A stretch of 64,000 nucleotides of DNA from positions 24,894,101 to 24,958,100 of the forward strand of contig NC_092677.1 of assembly GCF_964355755.1 (NCBI RefSeq). The letters run 5' to 3'. The position numbers were made by a program, and so were the translations under genes. The DNA comes from Antedon mediterranea. Taxonomy: Eukaryota > Echinodermata > Crinoidea > Comatulida > Antedonidae. The notes below the pieces were generated by a model. It was given only the letters and a program-made list of their open reading frames with translations. It made no database searches and had not been told where the DNA came from. Of this stretch, positions 32,817 to 45,566 are shown piece by piece; positions within the stretch are counted from its first letter, which is position 1; every line of letters starts with the position of its first letter.

Positions 32817-33288
32817 TAATGACTAGATGTTAGTGGTTGCCAGGAGTACTTTAGCAGGCTGTAGAACAGCAAAATGATGATGCAAAATTATACCATGTTT
32901 CAACATATGTACTAGATAACGTTGTTAGATTTTGTGTATTATTCTCATGGTTTGTTCACAATGTCAACGACTCAAATCATCTCCTTATTTTTATTTTAAC
33001 TTAATCTTAGTTGATGACTAGCCAGATTGTGAGATTATCTAAAACACAGGCATTTTCAATATGATATTAAATTGTCAGGCCATAAATTGATGTAAATACC
33101 GCGCTGGCTTAGATAGCGCTTGCGGTACAATTAAAACAAAGAAAATCCAGTTCATTTCAGGAATTGTTTTTAAAACAAGTGGATTTGTAAAAGTAGATAG
33201 GGTAACATTGAACATTGCTAGATACAGTTCAATATATTGTATAAATGTGTTGTTGTTTGAAGGTTTGCATGGCGAATATATATATACA

Positions 33289-33535
33289 TGTGTTGTTATT
33301 ATTATTATTATTATTATATCAATATTCATAAAGCGTCAATTCAAAGACTGAGGTACAAAATCAAAGGCGCTGGGTATGTTAGTGGTCGAAAAAATGAGTT
33401 TTGAGCAATTTTTTTAAATAAGGCAACAGAAGAGCAGTGTTTAATTTGTGGGGGGAGTGAATTCCAGAGTGTGGGTGCTGCAAAAGAAAACGATCTATGA
33501 CCAAAGGTGGATTTATTATGCAGAATACATAGAGT
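33289..33535 (-). mobile_element. SINE/LINE 3' part with (ATT)n tail, minus orientation
   Basis: A TTATTATT microsatellite (about 33295-33316) is followed by CATAAAGCGTC and AATCAAAGGCGCTGGG, the reversed AGCGC-type tail. Then come GGGGGGAGTGAATTCCAGAG and TGTGGGTGCTGCAAAAGAAA, which look like a repeated body. The family name is not known to me. Confidence 0.5.
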
Positions 33536-34506
33536 ATGAGTTTTCTTTTTTAATATAATTAATTCTGAACAAATGTTGTGATTTAATTATTATGTATTAG
33601 CCTACTGTATTAGAGTATTCCTTCTTTACAAGCATTACATTTGAGGAATTTCTCCTTTTCTTTCATTAATTGTTTCATTTTGTTTGTACATTTTTGTACA
33701 ATCTATCTATTTATTATCAAAGAAATAAAGTAAGTTGACATTTTCAATAATAAATAATAATAATGCAGTATTTAAAACAATATTTCTCTCGCCTCTTCTT
33801 CATAAATAAAATAGATATCATTGTACAATATTTAGTCATATCATAAGAAAATCCACAGAAGTCTAATGACATAGGATTCCAAGTATCGGTTGGGCAACTT
33901 TTTTTTCACAATTTCAAACTTTCTCATATGTATAGTTTTATAATATGCATTCTGTGCAGCTTAGTGATTGTCTCTGTTAATGAATACATTTATAATGTGT
34001 GCCTTGCTTAATATAGTATAACAAGAAGAAATATTGTAAACTGCCATGAAAAACTACTGATTACCCGCAAATACATTATTTGATACACGTCACTACTAAT
34101 TTAAATATTTCGTTTAAATTTTTCGATATCAGAATTAAATGATTTTTTTGTGCTATGATTTATGAGCTTATTTTCAATTGAAATATTTCAACATAATGTT
34201 AAAATTAATTGTGAATATATTGATATAATTGATTAGAACAGAATTTGCCTTACATTACATCTGACATTAATTGAATAAATAGTGAAAAAACTCATCATCA
34301 ACATTCGAAGGGAGTAGCGTATGATTGATCTTCTCCAAAATCTATCGTAATGTTGAAACGTTTGAAGAATAATAAGCAAAGTGCTGCATGTTCGTTTAAG
34401 TGAATATCTAATTTATTTATTTTATGTTTTTCGTATTGATTTCTACCCTATAACATTTGTACCTCACCCACCTATCTCTTCTTAACGTATTGACTTTAAC
34501 TCCCAC

Positions 34507-34945
34507 CCACCATCACTATGTCATTATCATCACTATGTCATTATCATCATAATTATCACTATCATAATCATCAAAACAATCTTTGTCACTCTCACCAGCT
34601 GTAGAGGCAGAGGATCATCATTTCTTCATTTATTAATTTTTTTTTTTTCATATGCATCCAACAGCATTACAAAATGGAAAAACCATTATCACCATCATAA
34701 ATCACCATCATCATCATCATCATCATTACCATCATCATCATCATCATTACTATCATCTCCATCATCATCATTACCATCATCATCATCATCATCATCTCCA
34801 TCATCATCATAATCTCCATCAGCATCATCATTACCATCATCATCATCATTACCATCATCTCCAACATTATCATCATCTTCATCATCATCTCCATCATCAT
34901 CATCACTATCATCATCTTTACCATCTACAGTATCATCATTATTAT
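34507..34945 (+). repeat. CAT/CAC trinucleotide arrays
   Basis: Two imperfect arrays, 34507-34580 and 34686-34945, of CATCATCAC with some TAC and CTC. The apparent His-rich (plus) and Met-rich (minus) reading frames are products of the repeat. Confidence 0.95.
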
Positions 34946-35868
34946 TACTCCTTTCCTGTTTTGAGAATCTGTGCTATATTAATTTACTAACAGATTTACA
35001 TCAAAACAAATATAATTTCATTTTCAATCAAGCTTAATTTCATTACCTATTCATACTAGTTGATTAAGTTTTCTCAATTATATTTTTTGTCATCCTAGTC
35101 ATAACAACAAAATCTAGTACATATACGTCTAGCGATATTTATGAAAACCATACTGAAAAAAAGTACAGCCGGCCACGAGACAGATATATCGTAATTTAAT
35201 GGCATAATACTTTACATTATCTCCCATCTTAAGTTAATTACGACATTTACAAAACATATTTACTCAATTCTTATGGTACGTATGCGATTGATGATTGATA
35301 GCATATTGTAAACACATGTAAAATTATAATAGACTATTATACATCATACTATTTATGTCTTATACTTGTTATTTAAATTAGAGTGAAGGATGAGCCCAAC
35401 AAAACATGTACCTTGAGGTAATAACCATCATCTAGTAATTGTTTCTGATGGATGTTGTTTTAATTCCGCTGTTGTTTTAGAAATCATGACGTAGAGTTCT
35501 ACGAATTGTATTAACTTTACTCGTATGTAAGCATAGCTATAAAATGTCAGTCCTATTAAAGCCTACGTCTAAAAATAACAGAAATCCTTGATAAACTTAT
35601 TTTTAAAACGCTTTCATTTTAGATTTATACCTGTACTACTGTATTGTATTGAAAGGATATATTGTATTGTGATGTCTTGTGCTTTTGTGCATATCATACT
35701 ACTACAATTTTTTGGATAATTAAAACTTATTTTTAAGTTTAATTTGTTGTTTATATAAATTAATATGGCTTAAACTTACATTTTTAAATTGTTTTCTGCA
35801 CTTGATTAAATGTTGTTGATTAAATATACATTAGTAATTCTCTTGACTGGATTGGCCCAACATTGCAG

Positions 35869-35942
35869 ACTGTCTCTGACAGGTTCAATATTCACTGTCT
35901 CTGATTGGTCCAATATTCACTGTCTCTGATTGGTCCAATACT
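35869..35942. repeat. 25-bp tandem repeat with paired CCAAT boxes
   Basis: Three copies of ACTGTCTCTGATTGGTCCAA plus TATTC (the first copy reads GACAGGTTCAA). Two copies contain ATTGGTCCAAT, that is, two opposed CCAAT boxes. Confidence 0.85.
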
Positions 35943-36217
35943 TTAATACTTCCTCATTGGTTGGTTTTAAGTATTTCCTGAACATGTTTATTTATACTGT
36001 GGATACTTTTGGAAGTAGAGTAAACCGAATACAAGATTATTAAAAATATTAATAATAATTGGTATCAGCTCAAACCACCATAGTATACAATATACTACTA
36101 CAGTATTAAAATTATATTACTTATATTTCATATTAAACTATACAATATATACCTAATACCTAATACCTAAGCTCGCCTAAGCCTACAAATGTTTTCCCCT
36201 ACCACACTTGTACGCAT

Positions 36218-36568
36218 TAAAGATGTATTGTCCCCCTGAAAAAATATTTTTTTTAAATTTTGTTGTTGAATATGCCATTTTAATGTCACATAATAATTAT
36301 CCACTTTGACCAAAAATTAGATGATAAAAAAATGTATTTTCCTGAAAAAAACTGTAATTTAAAGCAAAAAATGGTCAAATTGGCTGCCAGCCAATGGTTT
36401 TTGGTGAAATTTAACTATTTATTTGTCATTTTATAAGTGAAAATATTTTTTGTTTTCATTTTGTTTCTACGGAAGTGATTAACTTTATTAAAACTAGAAA
36501 ATAACATATTCAAAGTCTGATTTAATTAATCTTCATTTTTCATGTTTTTGGGGGACAATACATCTTTA
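36218..36568. mobile_element. MITE family B, full copy (TA target duplication)
   Basis: Ends AAGATGTATTGTCCCCCTGA and GGGGGACAATACATCTT, each next to TA, as in Tc1/mariner-type insertions. The interior is AT-rich, without coding capacity. A second copy is at 44414-44622. Confidence 0.85.
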
Positions 36569-37996
36569 ATGTTTGTACGTCAATGAAAAACTACTCATCA
36601 GACACAGTACATTTCACTCATTGAGATACCTTTCTAAAGATCATTAAGTTCCTTGCTTGGCAGATGTTTTTTTAAACAGAAAAACAACATTAAAACCATG
36701 CGGACATCTAGATGTTATTAAAATGTTTTACGAAAGCTCAGCAAGTAATCAAGGATGTAAACCTCAAGTCAATGTTTTATCAGAAATGAAAATGATAATG
36801 ATGATGAGTAAAGGATCTCATATTCTTCTTATTAACTTTTGAGAAGTAATCAGTATTTTACTTAAGTTCAATCAACTAGTGATAATCGTTAAAGAAAACA
36901 TGATGTCCTTATGTACTGCTGACACAGAAAGGGAAAGAAAGTCAAGGGAAAAAAATGTATCAGTTATTTAGTAATTGGCTCCTAATGAAAATACTAGAAA
37001 CGTTGATAATTATTTCTGTACATTTGTTGTAATGTATAATGTACGAATGATACAATATTATCTAAAAATAAAAATTATGTACTGTGACAACAAACAAATT
37101 TGTAATTAATGTGGTTTTAATTATTATACATACAAAGTTAGAGAAGCAAATATGTGTAGGCTAGGCCGAAAGGACTGCAACTATCTTTGGTAATACATAC
37201 ACTTTACATACAAGCTAAGTTAGGCCTACAGATAAGCAAATGCAAGAGATTTCAACACTAAATGGTCGGGGTAGGCTAGGACGAGGGAACTCCTAACTAC
37301 TTTTGTTTATAGTATTTGTCTTGTTAGGTATATTACGGCTTTCTATCTTGTGTATCCTAATAATAGGTACACTCAACGAATATTACAGCAGACAAATAAA
37401 GCTCAATTTAAATCCTCCACTTTTCATAATGACGGAACATAATTGTCAGTATACACAATTTAAAAATAACAAAAGGATTGTAAAAAGCTTTACGATTATT
37501 GGCTCACTCAGAGCGGATTTTTCTATCAAGTAGAGATGGAATTATCAATATCTAGAAATCTCTAATCATAACAAGCAAAATGTCAATTTGGATTTATTCA
37601 ATTGACAATTTCTGTTTTTGTGTACAAGTATAATTTCTCAATACTGACGTCTTCAATTCTCTTGGTAAATTGCTTAAGCTTAGAAATGGATACTTAGAAA
37701 TTTGTTTACCACTCATGTTAATTTGATAAAGGAGAGCTTTAAGTTAAAATGACATCGTCGTCAACAAAATAGTAATGGTTTTGGAGGAGGTAATGTGTCT
37801 CCTAAAACAGTTATTGAAGTGTGTGGATCAGTTTTAAAAGGTTTATTGCTCCCAACATTGTCTGTTGTGCAAACATGAATGGTTGTGCAAACATGAATGA
37901 TTGTTATGCTTTTATTTGCATACACGCCAATATTCACAATTACATTGGTAGGAACAGAAATAGAACAAATCGGTGGCTTACCACCTCTACTTTCTC

Positions 37997-38249
37997 CTAC
38001 AGTATAATATATCTTTTGGGACTGCCCTATTCAAGGAACACCCCTATTCAGGGATACTGTACTTCTATTAAGGGGACACCTCTATTCATGGAACACCCCT
38101 ATTAAGAGGACATCTGTATTCAGCAACACACTTCTTCAGAAAATACTTTCCCATGAAATAAACGAAGATCAATTTACATTTTAACACTTGGCTAACACCT
38201 ATTCAGGGTAACATCAATTTGTTTGGGTCCCTTAATAGGGGTTCTACAG
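37997..38249. mobile_element. Element with iterated CCTATTAAGGGGACAC motifs
   Basis: Contains about six variants of CCCCTATTCAGGGA or CTATTAAGGGGACACC. Its right end, CCCTTAATAGGGGTTCTACA, is roughly inverted relative to the left. Related sequence is at 45240-45566 and 61347-61420. Confidence 0.55.
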
Positions 38250-40138
38250 AATGTATGTATTCTGATAATATTACCAAATTAGTGTTGAAGGGTTTTCACT
38301 TTTTGTCCCAATTTTTTAAGTTTAATATGGTTTTACCAGGCAATTTATGTTTGTTCTCTTTTTTGTCTCCCGGCATATTATAAAAATTGCATGATTATTT
38401 TTCCTCTTGAACTGATGGCCGTATAAATCAAACACCTTCACGTTACATTCCAACATTTTAATTATCATCTCAATATTTGTAATGGTTTTTTACACAGAGA
38501 GAATAATTGTTTTTTTATTTTAGCCCTGCTTTATCGTGCATAGCCGGTGATTAATGCTGGCGATGACAACCACCGCTACTAAAGGTATTTGCTTGCTCTA
38601 TCATTTTCATTGTTATGTTCTCCCGCTTGTCAGCGCTTTAGTCATTAGTGGCCAAGAAAATGATGGATGTAAGCGTGCACGGTCATCTTTATTCTCATCC
38701 TACCTCTCGTATATCTCATTAATAAGCCTGTTGGTTTTTCTGTCACGTAACTACTCATTATCTACTTATCCAAGTTCCCTTGTGCATGAACTTCAAAATA
38801 AACTTACTGTAATGTCCTTTGCTAAGTCTATCGCACTATAATTTTTAGTGTCATTGTGTTCTTGTTTGAAATGGTTATTGTTATGATCGTCATAAAAACA
38901 AATAAATCAAAATATTAAAAAAAAACGGTTACTGTATGTAACCGGACATTACACTAAGAAATAAAACTTCTATAAAAAAAAAAAACAATGCACAAAACAA
39001 CACATCATCTAACACCACCGCAAAAAATAGATATATTTCATGTTTTAAACTAATTTGATAATTATCAAAATGATGACATAATCATTGTTGAAATATCATG
39101 GATATTAATTCTAACAAAATTCTTTTCTTAAAATATGCATTTCCTATTTGAAACTAATGAACCCTTTTTGAAACTTAACAAATTAATGAATCTTAAGTCA
39201 ATAAGAATGGACTAATGCCAAATATTGAATCCCAACAAATTGAAATATATTTTGTGAAATACAACACATAGTATTATCTTATTTGACAGTGATTAGTAGA
39301 TAATTATGAATGATTATATTTAGTGTAGTTAGTTTCTTTAAAATTAATTTCCTTGAAAGCATATTATGCCATGTACTGGTACCTGTGCATGTACTATATA
39401 TAGTACATGTGAATGGCAAAAATGTTGTTTCTAGAAATCTAGTCATGTAATTAAACTAAACAGAAGGTAAACATCTTAATTAAGGAATATAGTGAAAGCA
39501 CTTACCAAATATATTGAGCAGATACTTAGAGTAATTAACAAAGACTAAACATCATGATCCTGCAGACACACTGTCCCATTGTATGCACATCAAACTAACC
39601 TACTAACTAACTACAAGTCAGGAAGCATGCAAAGATCTAATTTGTATATAATCTGCATACAACAGTAGGGCATGTGCTAGTATGAAGGTTCCAGTCCAGT
39701 GATTCTTAACTATATGAGACTTGGCAATGTTTTTAAAAAAAAAATAAATTGCTTGGCCAACAGGACTGTAATATTGAACAAATAAAAATGATTATACATT
39801 TCAAAATTGACCACAATCTATATGTGTGTACCAAATTATACAACACTCTAGGTTTCTCCATAACTTGTTTTGAATTAAGTTGAATTTTAATATATCATTA
39901 ATGAGCCACTGACTAACCAGGGAGTTAGTTGAGACATCTGTTAGGCACCTGATTACAATTTGTTATAATGAAATACATTAATTGTTTAATTCATATTTTA
40001 AAATATTAATAATATACAGGTTATGTATCGTTGCACTTAATAGTTTATTGTGCTAAGAAACACAAGGTACTTAATATTCATTATTCATAAAGAGGGAATG
40101 CATATAAATATATTATATAGATTCAATTGATTTTTTCC

Positions 40139-40440
40139 TACATAGAAATAATTACTTAAAAGTGGGAGTGGCTTATTTCCCAGGGTGAGCTTTAAACCTA
40201 CTGTATGTGCATTATTCTACATAGATAATTACTCAAAATTGGGAGTGTCTTATTTCTCAGGGTGAGCTTTAAACCTACTGTATGTGCATTATTCTACATA
40301 GATAATTACTTAAAAGTGGGAGTGGCTTATTTCCCAGGGTGAGCTTTAAACCTGTGTGCATAATTCTACATAAATAATTACTCAAAATTGGGAGTGGCTT
40401 TTTTTTTCCAGGGTGAGATTTAAACATATGGGCATCATTT
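40139..40440. repeat. Tandem repeat, about 77-bp unit, four copies
   Basis: Units begin at 40139, 40218, 40295 and 40367, each with TACATAGATAATTACT, then GGGAGTGGCTTATTTCCCAG and GGTGAGCTTTAAACCT. The last copy is the most diverged. Confidence 0.92.
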
Positions 40441-41568
40441 TCCATAACAAGTGGAGAGTGGCAATTACTGTAAGTCTTACCTAAAGCTAGCAGACAGTGG
40501 ACCTCCTTACATATTCTTTAGGATGTAATGGTGCTAAATTATGCAATAATTTAACAACATAAAAGTTGCCATATAGATTCTCACATATTTCATGTATCAT
40601 TTAATGTCATTCACCTAATGTTATTGGTGCACGTAACATTTGTAGGTGTTTTTGTAAAATGCGCTGAAACACATTTTATACAACATTATATTTCCTCTGT
40701 TAGCTTTCTCTTTCCTCTCTGTAAAATGTAATTTATTTGTTTTTTCTCTTTATATTTTGAAAATTTGTTTTATTTTTGCTTTGTTTATTTATATTTTGGT
40801 TTATTTATTCTTAATTTATACTAGGTGACCTCTTGAGTCAGTTATTTGACCAATAAAATGAATAAGACAACATACAAAACAACAGAGAGATGAAAAATGA
40901 TGGGCAGGGGCAGCGTAGGCAAAATACATCGCTGTAACTCAAATGCGCCAGCAGCCAACCCTTAATTAATACATTTTTTTAAAAATGGAGGAATGGAATT
41001 AATCACTCACACATCTTTTTTCTCAATCAAAAGGAAGATTTCAAATCAAGGTACAGTACAGTATCTGTGATATAAATAAAATGAATCTGATTGGAAATGA
41101 CAACGCCATAAATATTATGGTAATTCAAAATGAGTATAACACTTTGGTATTATTGAAACAATTTAGCACGGCAAAATTGATCGATTATTATCAACAAAAA
41201 GTACAGCACAGTCTTCAGGCACCATAACGGCACATTGATTAAAGTGCTTGGTCCATCGCCGTCATTGCTATATTATAAAAACCTTTCTTGCAATGCAATT
41301 TGGGAATGAATTATCTAATTATACAAAGTTGTTAGCTAGTGATATCATTTGCATAAGACACTTTTGGGATTAAGTCTCCTCAGATGTTTAAAAAACTTAA
41401 TTTTGTAAACAACACATTAATGATATTTTTTCCCAGGTCAGCTAAAAATGTCTATCTAGGTCAGTTTAGGGTGAGTCATTCAGTCTTGATACGGATTAAA
41501 AAATAATACTACTATATAAAATGAATGATTAGTATTAGAATACTGTCAAATATGTAAAATGTGACTTA

Positions 41569-41718
41569 GGCTCTGTCTAAACTATCCAAAAATAGGTGTG
41601 AGTATAAAATATGGTAGTGATATATGCCCAAATATGGTAGTGATATGACATCATCATGTCCATATATGGGCACATCACATTTTTTTTTCACATCAATTTT
41701 GATAGTGTAAACAGAGCT
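41569..41718. mobile_element. MITE family A copy
   Basis: Starts GGCTCTGTCTAAACTATCCA after TTA and ends TTGATAGTGTAAACAGAGCT before TAA. The flanks TGACTTA and TAAGTCA happen to extend the inverted symmetry. Confidence 0.88.
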
Positions 41719-42644
41719 TAAGTCATTATTATGGCAAAGCCCTGTAACCCTGTTTGTTTGGTTGTGAGTCAAAACCGACAGGGTTAAACTTATTACTTCT
41801 GATGACATCATAGTTGTGACAGCGCTAGGTATAAGTGATGTGTCTGAGTAGAGAGATTAGAGACACAAAATAGAAAAGAAAGAAAAAAAACATAAAACAA
41901 TGGAGGATTCAAATTGCAAAAATTGTAATGCAAAAGATAGGACATCAAATTAAGTTCAGCACTTGATTTTACTACTTTTAGGCCCTGGATCCGCCACTGT
42001 AAAATCGTATAGATCAATTTCAATTTAAAAAGTAGGCCTACAGTATGTCAAGCCTTTTTGAATAACAAAATTTTCCGTACAGTACTTAAACCAAATGCAA
42101 TTTGGGTTTTGTCGCTAATGTTCAGTCTTTCTCATAATTTAGTTAATAATTTTTGTAATATTTGTAAGTCCTATTTCCCTAGGCTTTCTCTACTAATATT
42201 ACATTTTTTTAGCGAAAAGAAACTAATACTCTAAGTCTAATTGCTACTAGCAATTACCCATATGAATATGTATGAATTATTTTAATATATATTTATTGAC
42301 TTCACTTAAAAACAAGCGAAATGATACAGGGTTCTGACTTTGACATATTCTGGTTATTAGAATTAAATTAATGCTTGAATAAATATTAAATTACGGTAAT
42401 AGTAAAAATAAGTGACGATTTGTTAAATATGAGAAAACAGTATTATATACTGTGGATAGTAAATCTAATATTGATAAAATTGAAAAAAAAATAAAACATT
42501 ATTAAGATTATCTTATTTTTCCCTGCCAAACAAAAGGTTTGTAGTAAGGTTTTTTACACATCAATACTGAAATTAATCGTTTATTTCTTTGAATCTAATT
42601 CGCTATAATGTTCATTATCCACCTTGAAATAAAGCAGTTCTTGT

Positions 42645-42730
42645 TATTTAACCGGAGCCAGAATCGAACCAATGTCATAGAATTGTAAGGCAACATCATT
42701 TACTATTATAAACTACACTGCCACAACATT
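42645..42730 (-). mobile_element. tRNA-like SINE relic, minus orientation
   Basis: Minus strand has TGGCAGTGTAG (A-box-like) and GGTTCGATTCTGG (B-box-like) about 40 bases apart. No clover-leaf acceptor pairing. Weak. Confidence 0.35.
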
Positions 42731-44413
42731 CTAAGGTAGGCCTATAAACATTTCTTCTCTCTGCCAACCACGAAATCTAGTATATGACCAAGCAAGCTGC
42801 TGCAATAAAAGAATTCCAAGTTTTTTGTTATGCATCGCAACCTTGTTTCTTTATATTTCAAGATCTTCCTGCTAAATCTTGAGCAATGGGAAAATGAGTT
42901 AGATGTTTGTTTGGTTAAATTTAGTACACCCACCTACTTTCCTTAAATCAGCAGATTTTATTGCATAATTTGATTGATAAGTGACATAAAATTTTAAGTA
43001 AAATGTTTGTAAAGCCTGTGTGGTCCATCACCTGTGTTATTATCATGAATCATTCCACAAGTGGTGGAGGAGTTTATTGAATGCCAATAATACTGTTGAT
43101 GTTTAGTGTAAACTAGCACAGATCCTGAAAGGGGATGATCTCCTCCCCCCACAATTTTCGACAGATAGATTTGCACCCAGAAACCCTTAATGCATCATTT
43201 TAATTTTTAAACACTGAAATAAATTTGTTTTTCGATATTATTTATTGGTTATCTGCAAAGTATTGCGGATAACACTTGTGGTTGTCAGGATCTTTTTTTT
43301 TCTTCATCTTCTTTGTTATTCTTCTTTTCACGATTTTTGTGGACAGTGTATCTCTAAAACGTGGAAATAAAACATTTTGTAACTATACCAGAATTTAAAC
43401 CTTTATCTGAAGATGTCGTAATAATTTGTTTCATTAAAGCCAGAGTTGTACAGCATAACGTACGCATAATTTTGACCACTTCTTCACAGAGGTCTTTGAC
43501 AACCCAGTGGCTTGAACAAAGATTTTCCCTTTTCTTGCTAAAACCGGACCACTTTATTTCTCGTGGCTCATCACTGTTGTGTGTTTTTGTTTAGATACAA
43601 ATTGACTGTAACATTTATCAGCTCTGCTACATTCTTTCTTACTATGAATAGATTTTTAAAAATCGGCTGAAAAACATTTACAGTATATTTATAAAAAAAG
43701 TAATACTTTATATACTGCCCTCTGTATATTTCTGTATAGTTGTTTTTCTCACGATCATCAAACCATAGTATGTAAATTAGGCAATTTAGACACTAATTTA
43801 GCTGTACATTCAATCTTTTAAACAAAACCTCTGTGGGTTGAATTCAACCCATTCCCTGAAGCTACAATAAAAGTTTATAAGATTGAACTCCCAAAGATCC
43901 ATTGAAAATTAACAATAAAACTATTTTTGTTTGCCTGTTAAAAATTTACACATGCAGAACTCGCTAGTTTTCAATAATAACATTTTTTATTTATGATTAA
44001 ACCTGGAGTAAACTTGTTATTTGTCAGTTTTTATTACACCTTGTATTCTGTTTTAATTGTTTTCAATTGCTTGCGATGGTTACGCTGTCTGATTTTGTTG
44101 TGTTCAGAATTCAAGACTTGTCTGTTTTCTTTGTGTTGTGATTTGTACTGGGAATTTGATATTCTCTTCATCAATTATTTATTACTGCTTTGAATAGCTT
44201 TCCCATGAAATTTTTCGTGGCCCACCCACATTATGTTTATAGTTTCACCTCTCACCTAAAGAATAATATGGAATTAAATTCATGAGAACAAAAAAACTGT
44301 TTGTTTGTTCCAATATTAAAGATATTTCTCATTGAAATTTAAACAGTATGTTTTGGCAATAATGCAATGAGCATACATACTTTTACAAAAATCTTAAATA
44401 CAAAATTATTAAA

Positions 44414-44622
44414 TATGTATTGTCCCCAAAAAACATGAAAAATGAATATTAATAAAATCAGACTTTGAATTTGCTTAAAATCTTTTAAGAAAAATATATT
44501 TTTTTTTTTCGATCTAATGTTTGGTAAAAGTGAATAACAATTAGGCTTATGTAACATTAAATTGCATATTCAACAAAAAATGTATATAAGTTAAAACATT
44601 TTTTTTTCAGGGGACAATATAC
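44414..44622. mobile_element. MITE family B, second copy
   Basis: ATGTATTGTCCCCAAAAAAC at the left and CAGGGGACAATATACTT at the right. The left part, with TGAAAAATGAATATTAAT and CAGACTTTGAA, is the reverse complement of the right part of the copy at 36218-36568. Confidence 0.8.
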
Positions 44623-44812
44623 TTGGGCTGGCTTCACTGTTGGCTACAAATAAGTGTTGTTGTTGTCAATGTTGTTACAAAGGTTTATATTTTATAACAA
44701 AAAATATAAATTTTTAACCCGGAGCGCTACCCCTTAAAAGTACTATATTTAGTTATTATATATTATATAGTAATACTGTGTTGATCATCCTCAAAACTTC
44801 AACATGAAAATA

Positions 44813-44928
44813 ATTGATGTGACAAAAAAATGTGATGCGCCCAAATATAGAACTGATGATGTCATATCACTACTATATTTTGGCACATTACACTTTTGTC
44901 AAACTAGTTTGACAGTGTAGACAGAGCT
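44813..44928. mobile_element. MITE family A, left-truncated copy
   Basis: Begins inside the element with ATGTGACAAAAAAATGTGAT and ends AGTTTGACAGTGTAGACAGA then GCT. The left terminal repeat is absent. Confidence 0.8.
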
Positions 44929-45239
44929 CTCTATAGTTCCCAAAAAAGGTATTATAAGAACATTTGCAAAATGTCATTTATGAACAATTTTACCATCTGC
45001 AAATTGTTACAAATTGATTTGATGGCGATGATTAAAGATAAATAACGGAAATTGATATGAAACTGATGACAGAAATTACAATAAAGTGTCATAATCCGAA
45101 TGTTTTATTAATGTAATAAATGGCATTAAAATTGTATTATTTAGAAAATATCAAATCTCGTAAAATCCTGTACTTTATACAGTTTTAATTGCAGTTTCTA
45201 TTCAGATGTTCACTCCTTCATACCTAGTAATACAGTAGC

Positions 45240-45566
45240 TAGAATAGAACTCCTATTAAGGGGAAACAGCCCTGAAGGCCTAGCTTGATTTCTGAAGGCC
45301 TAGCTTGATTTGATTTGATTTATTCAATATCGGCTCATTACAATAACAACAGAATACATAAAAATACAAAGTGAAACAAAAGCCAGGATTGTCAAAAGCA
45401 AACCCAATCACTGTCAGATACAGCTGTTAAAGGATATATTTCCTTTTGTTTACGCAGGGATGTGTCCCCTTAATAGGGGTGTCTAGTTTTATAGGGACTG
45501 GCTGGCTGTAGTTTTAAAGCTTATATTTCACAGGGATGTGTCCTCTTAATAGAGTTCTACTCTATC
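45240..45566. mobile_element. Element with GAACTCCTATTAAGGGG ends
   Basis: Left TAGAATAGAACTCCTATTAA and right CTTAATAGAGTTCTACTCTA are inverted. The interior has CCCCTTAATAGGGGTGTC. Small tandem duplications occur inside (GAAGGCCTAGCTTGATTT twice near 45274-45310; AATAGAGTTCTACTCTAT twice near 45548-45588). Confidence 0.55.

Larger units (their letters stand above)
27496..34506. other. Gene-poor AT-rich interval
   Basis: Outside the listed repeats (29107-29283, 30345-30660, 31832-31960, 32777-32816, 33289-33535), no convincing exon is seen. AAAAATGGCGTCATCCAAAG followed by GTATTT at 28871-28893 could be a short first coding exon (MASSK), but nothing supports it further. The longest reading frames are short and read as random AT-rich sequence. 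Confidence 0.5.
34946..40138. other. Gene-poor AT-rich interval with repeats
   Basis: Besides the repeats at 35869-35942, 36218-36568 and 37997-38249, nothing gene-like is secure. At 38524-38584 an acceptor (TTTTATTTTAG) and a donor (CTAAAG/GTATTT) frame a GC-richer stretch that could be a first exon (ATGCTGGCGATGACAACC), but upstream stops exclude an internal exon. A perfect 22-bp palindrome, CATGTACTATA joined to TATAGTACATG, occupies 39388-39409. Confidence 0.5.

Noticed and set aside
34652-34990. Histidine-rich (plus) and methionine-rich (minus) frames
   Set aside because: Products of the CAT/CAC trinucleotide array.
38524-38584. Internal coding exon
   Set aside because: Stops in all three frames before the internal ATG; only a speculative first exon remains.
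39388-39409. Perfect 22-bp palindrome as a regulatory site
   Set aside because: AT-rich and single; chance or a worn hairpin is as likely.
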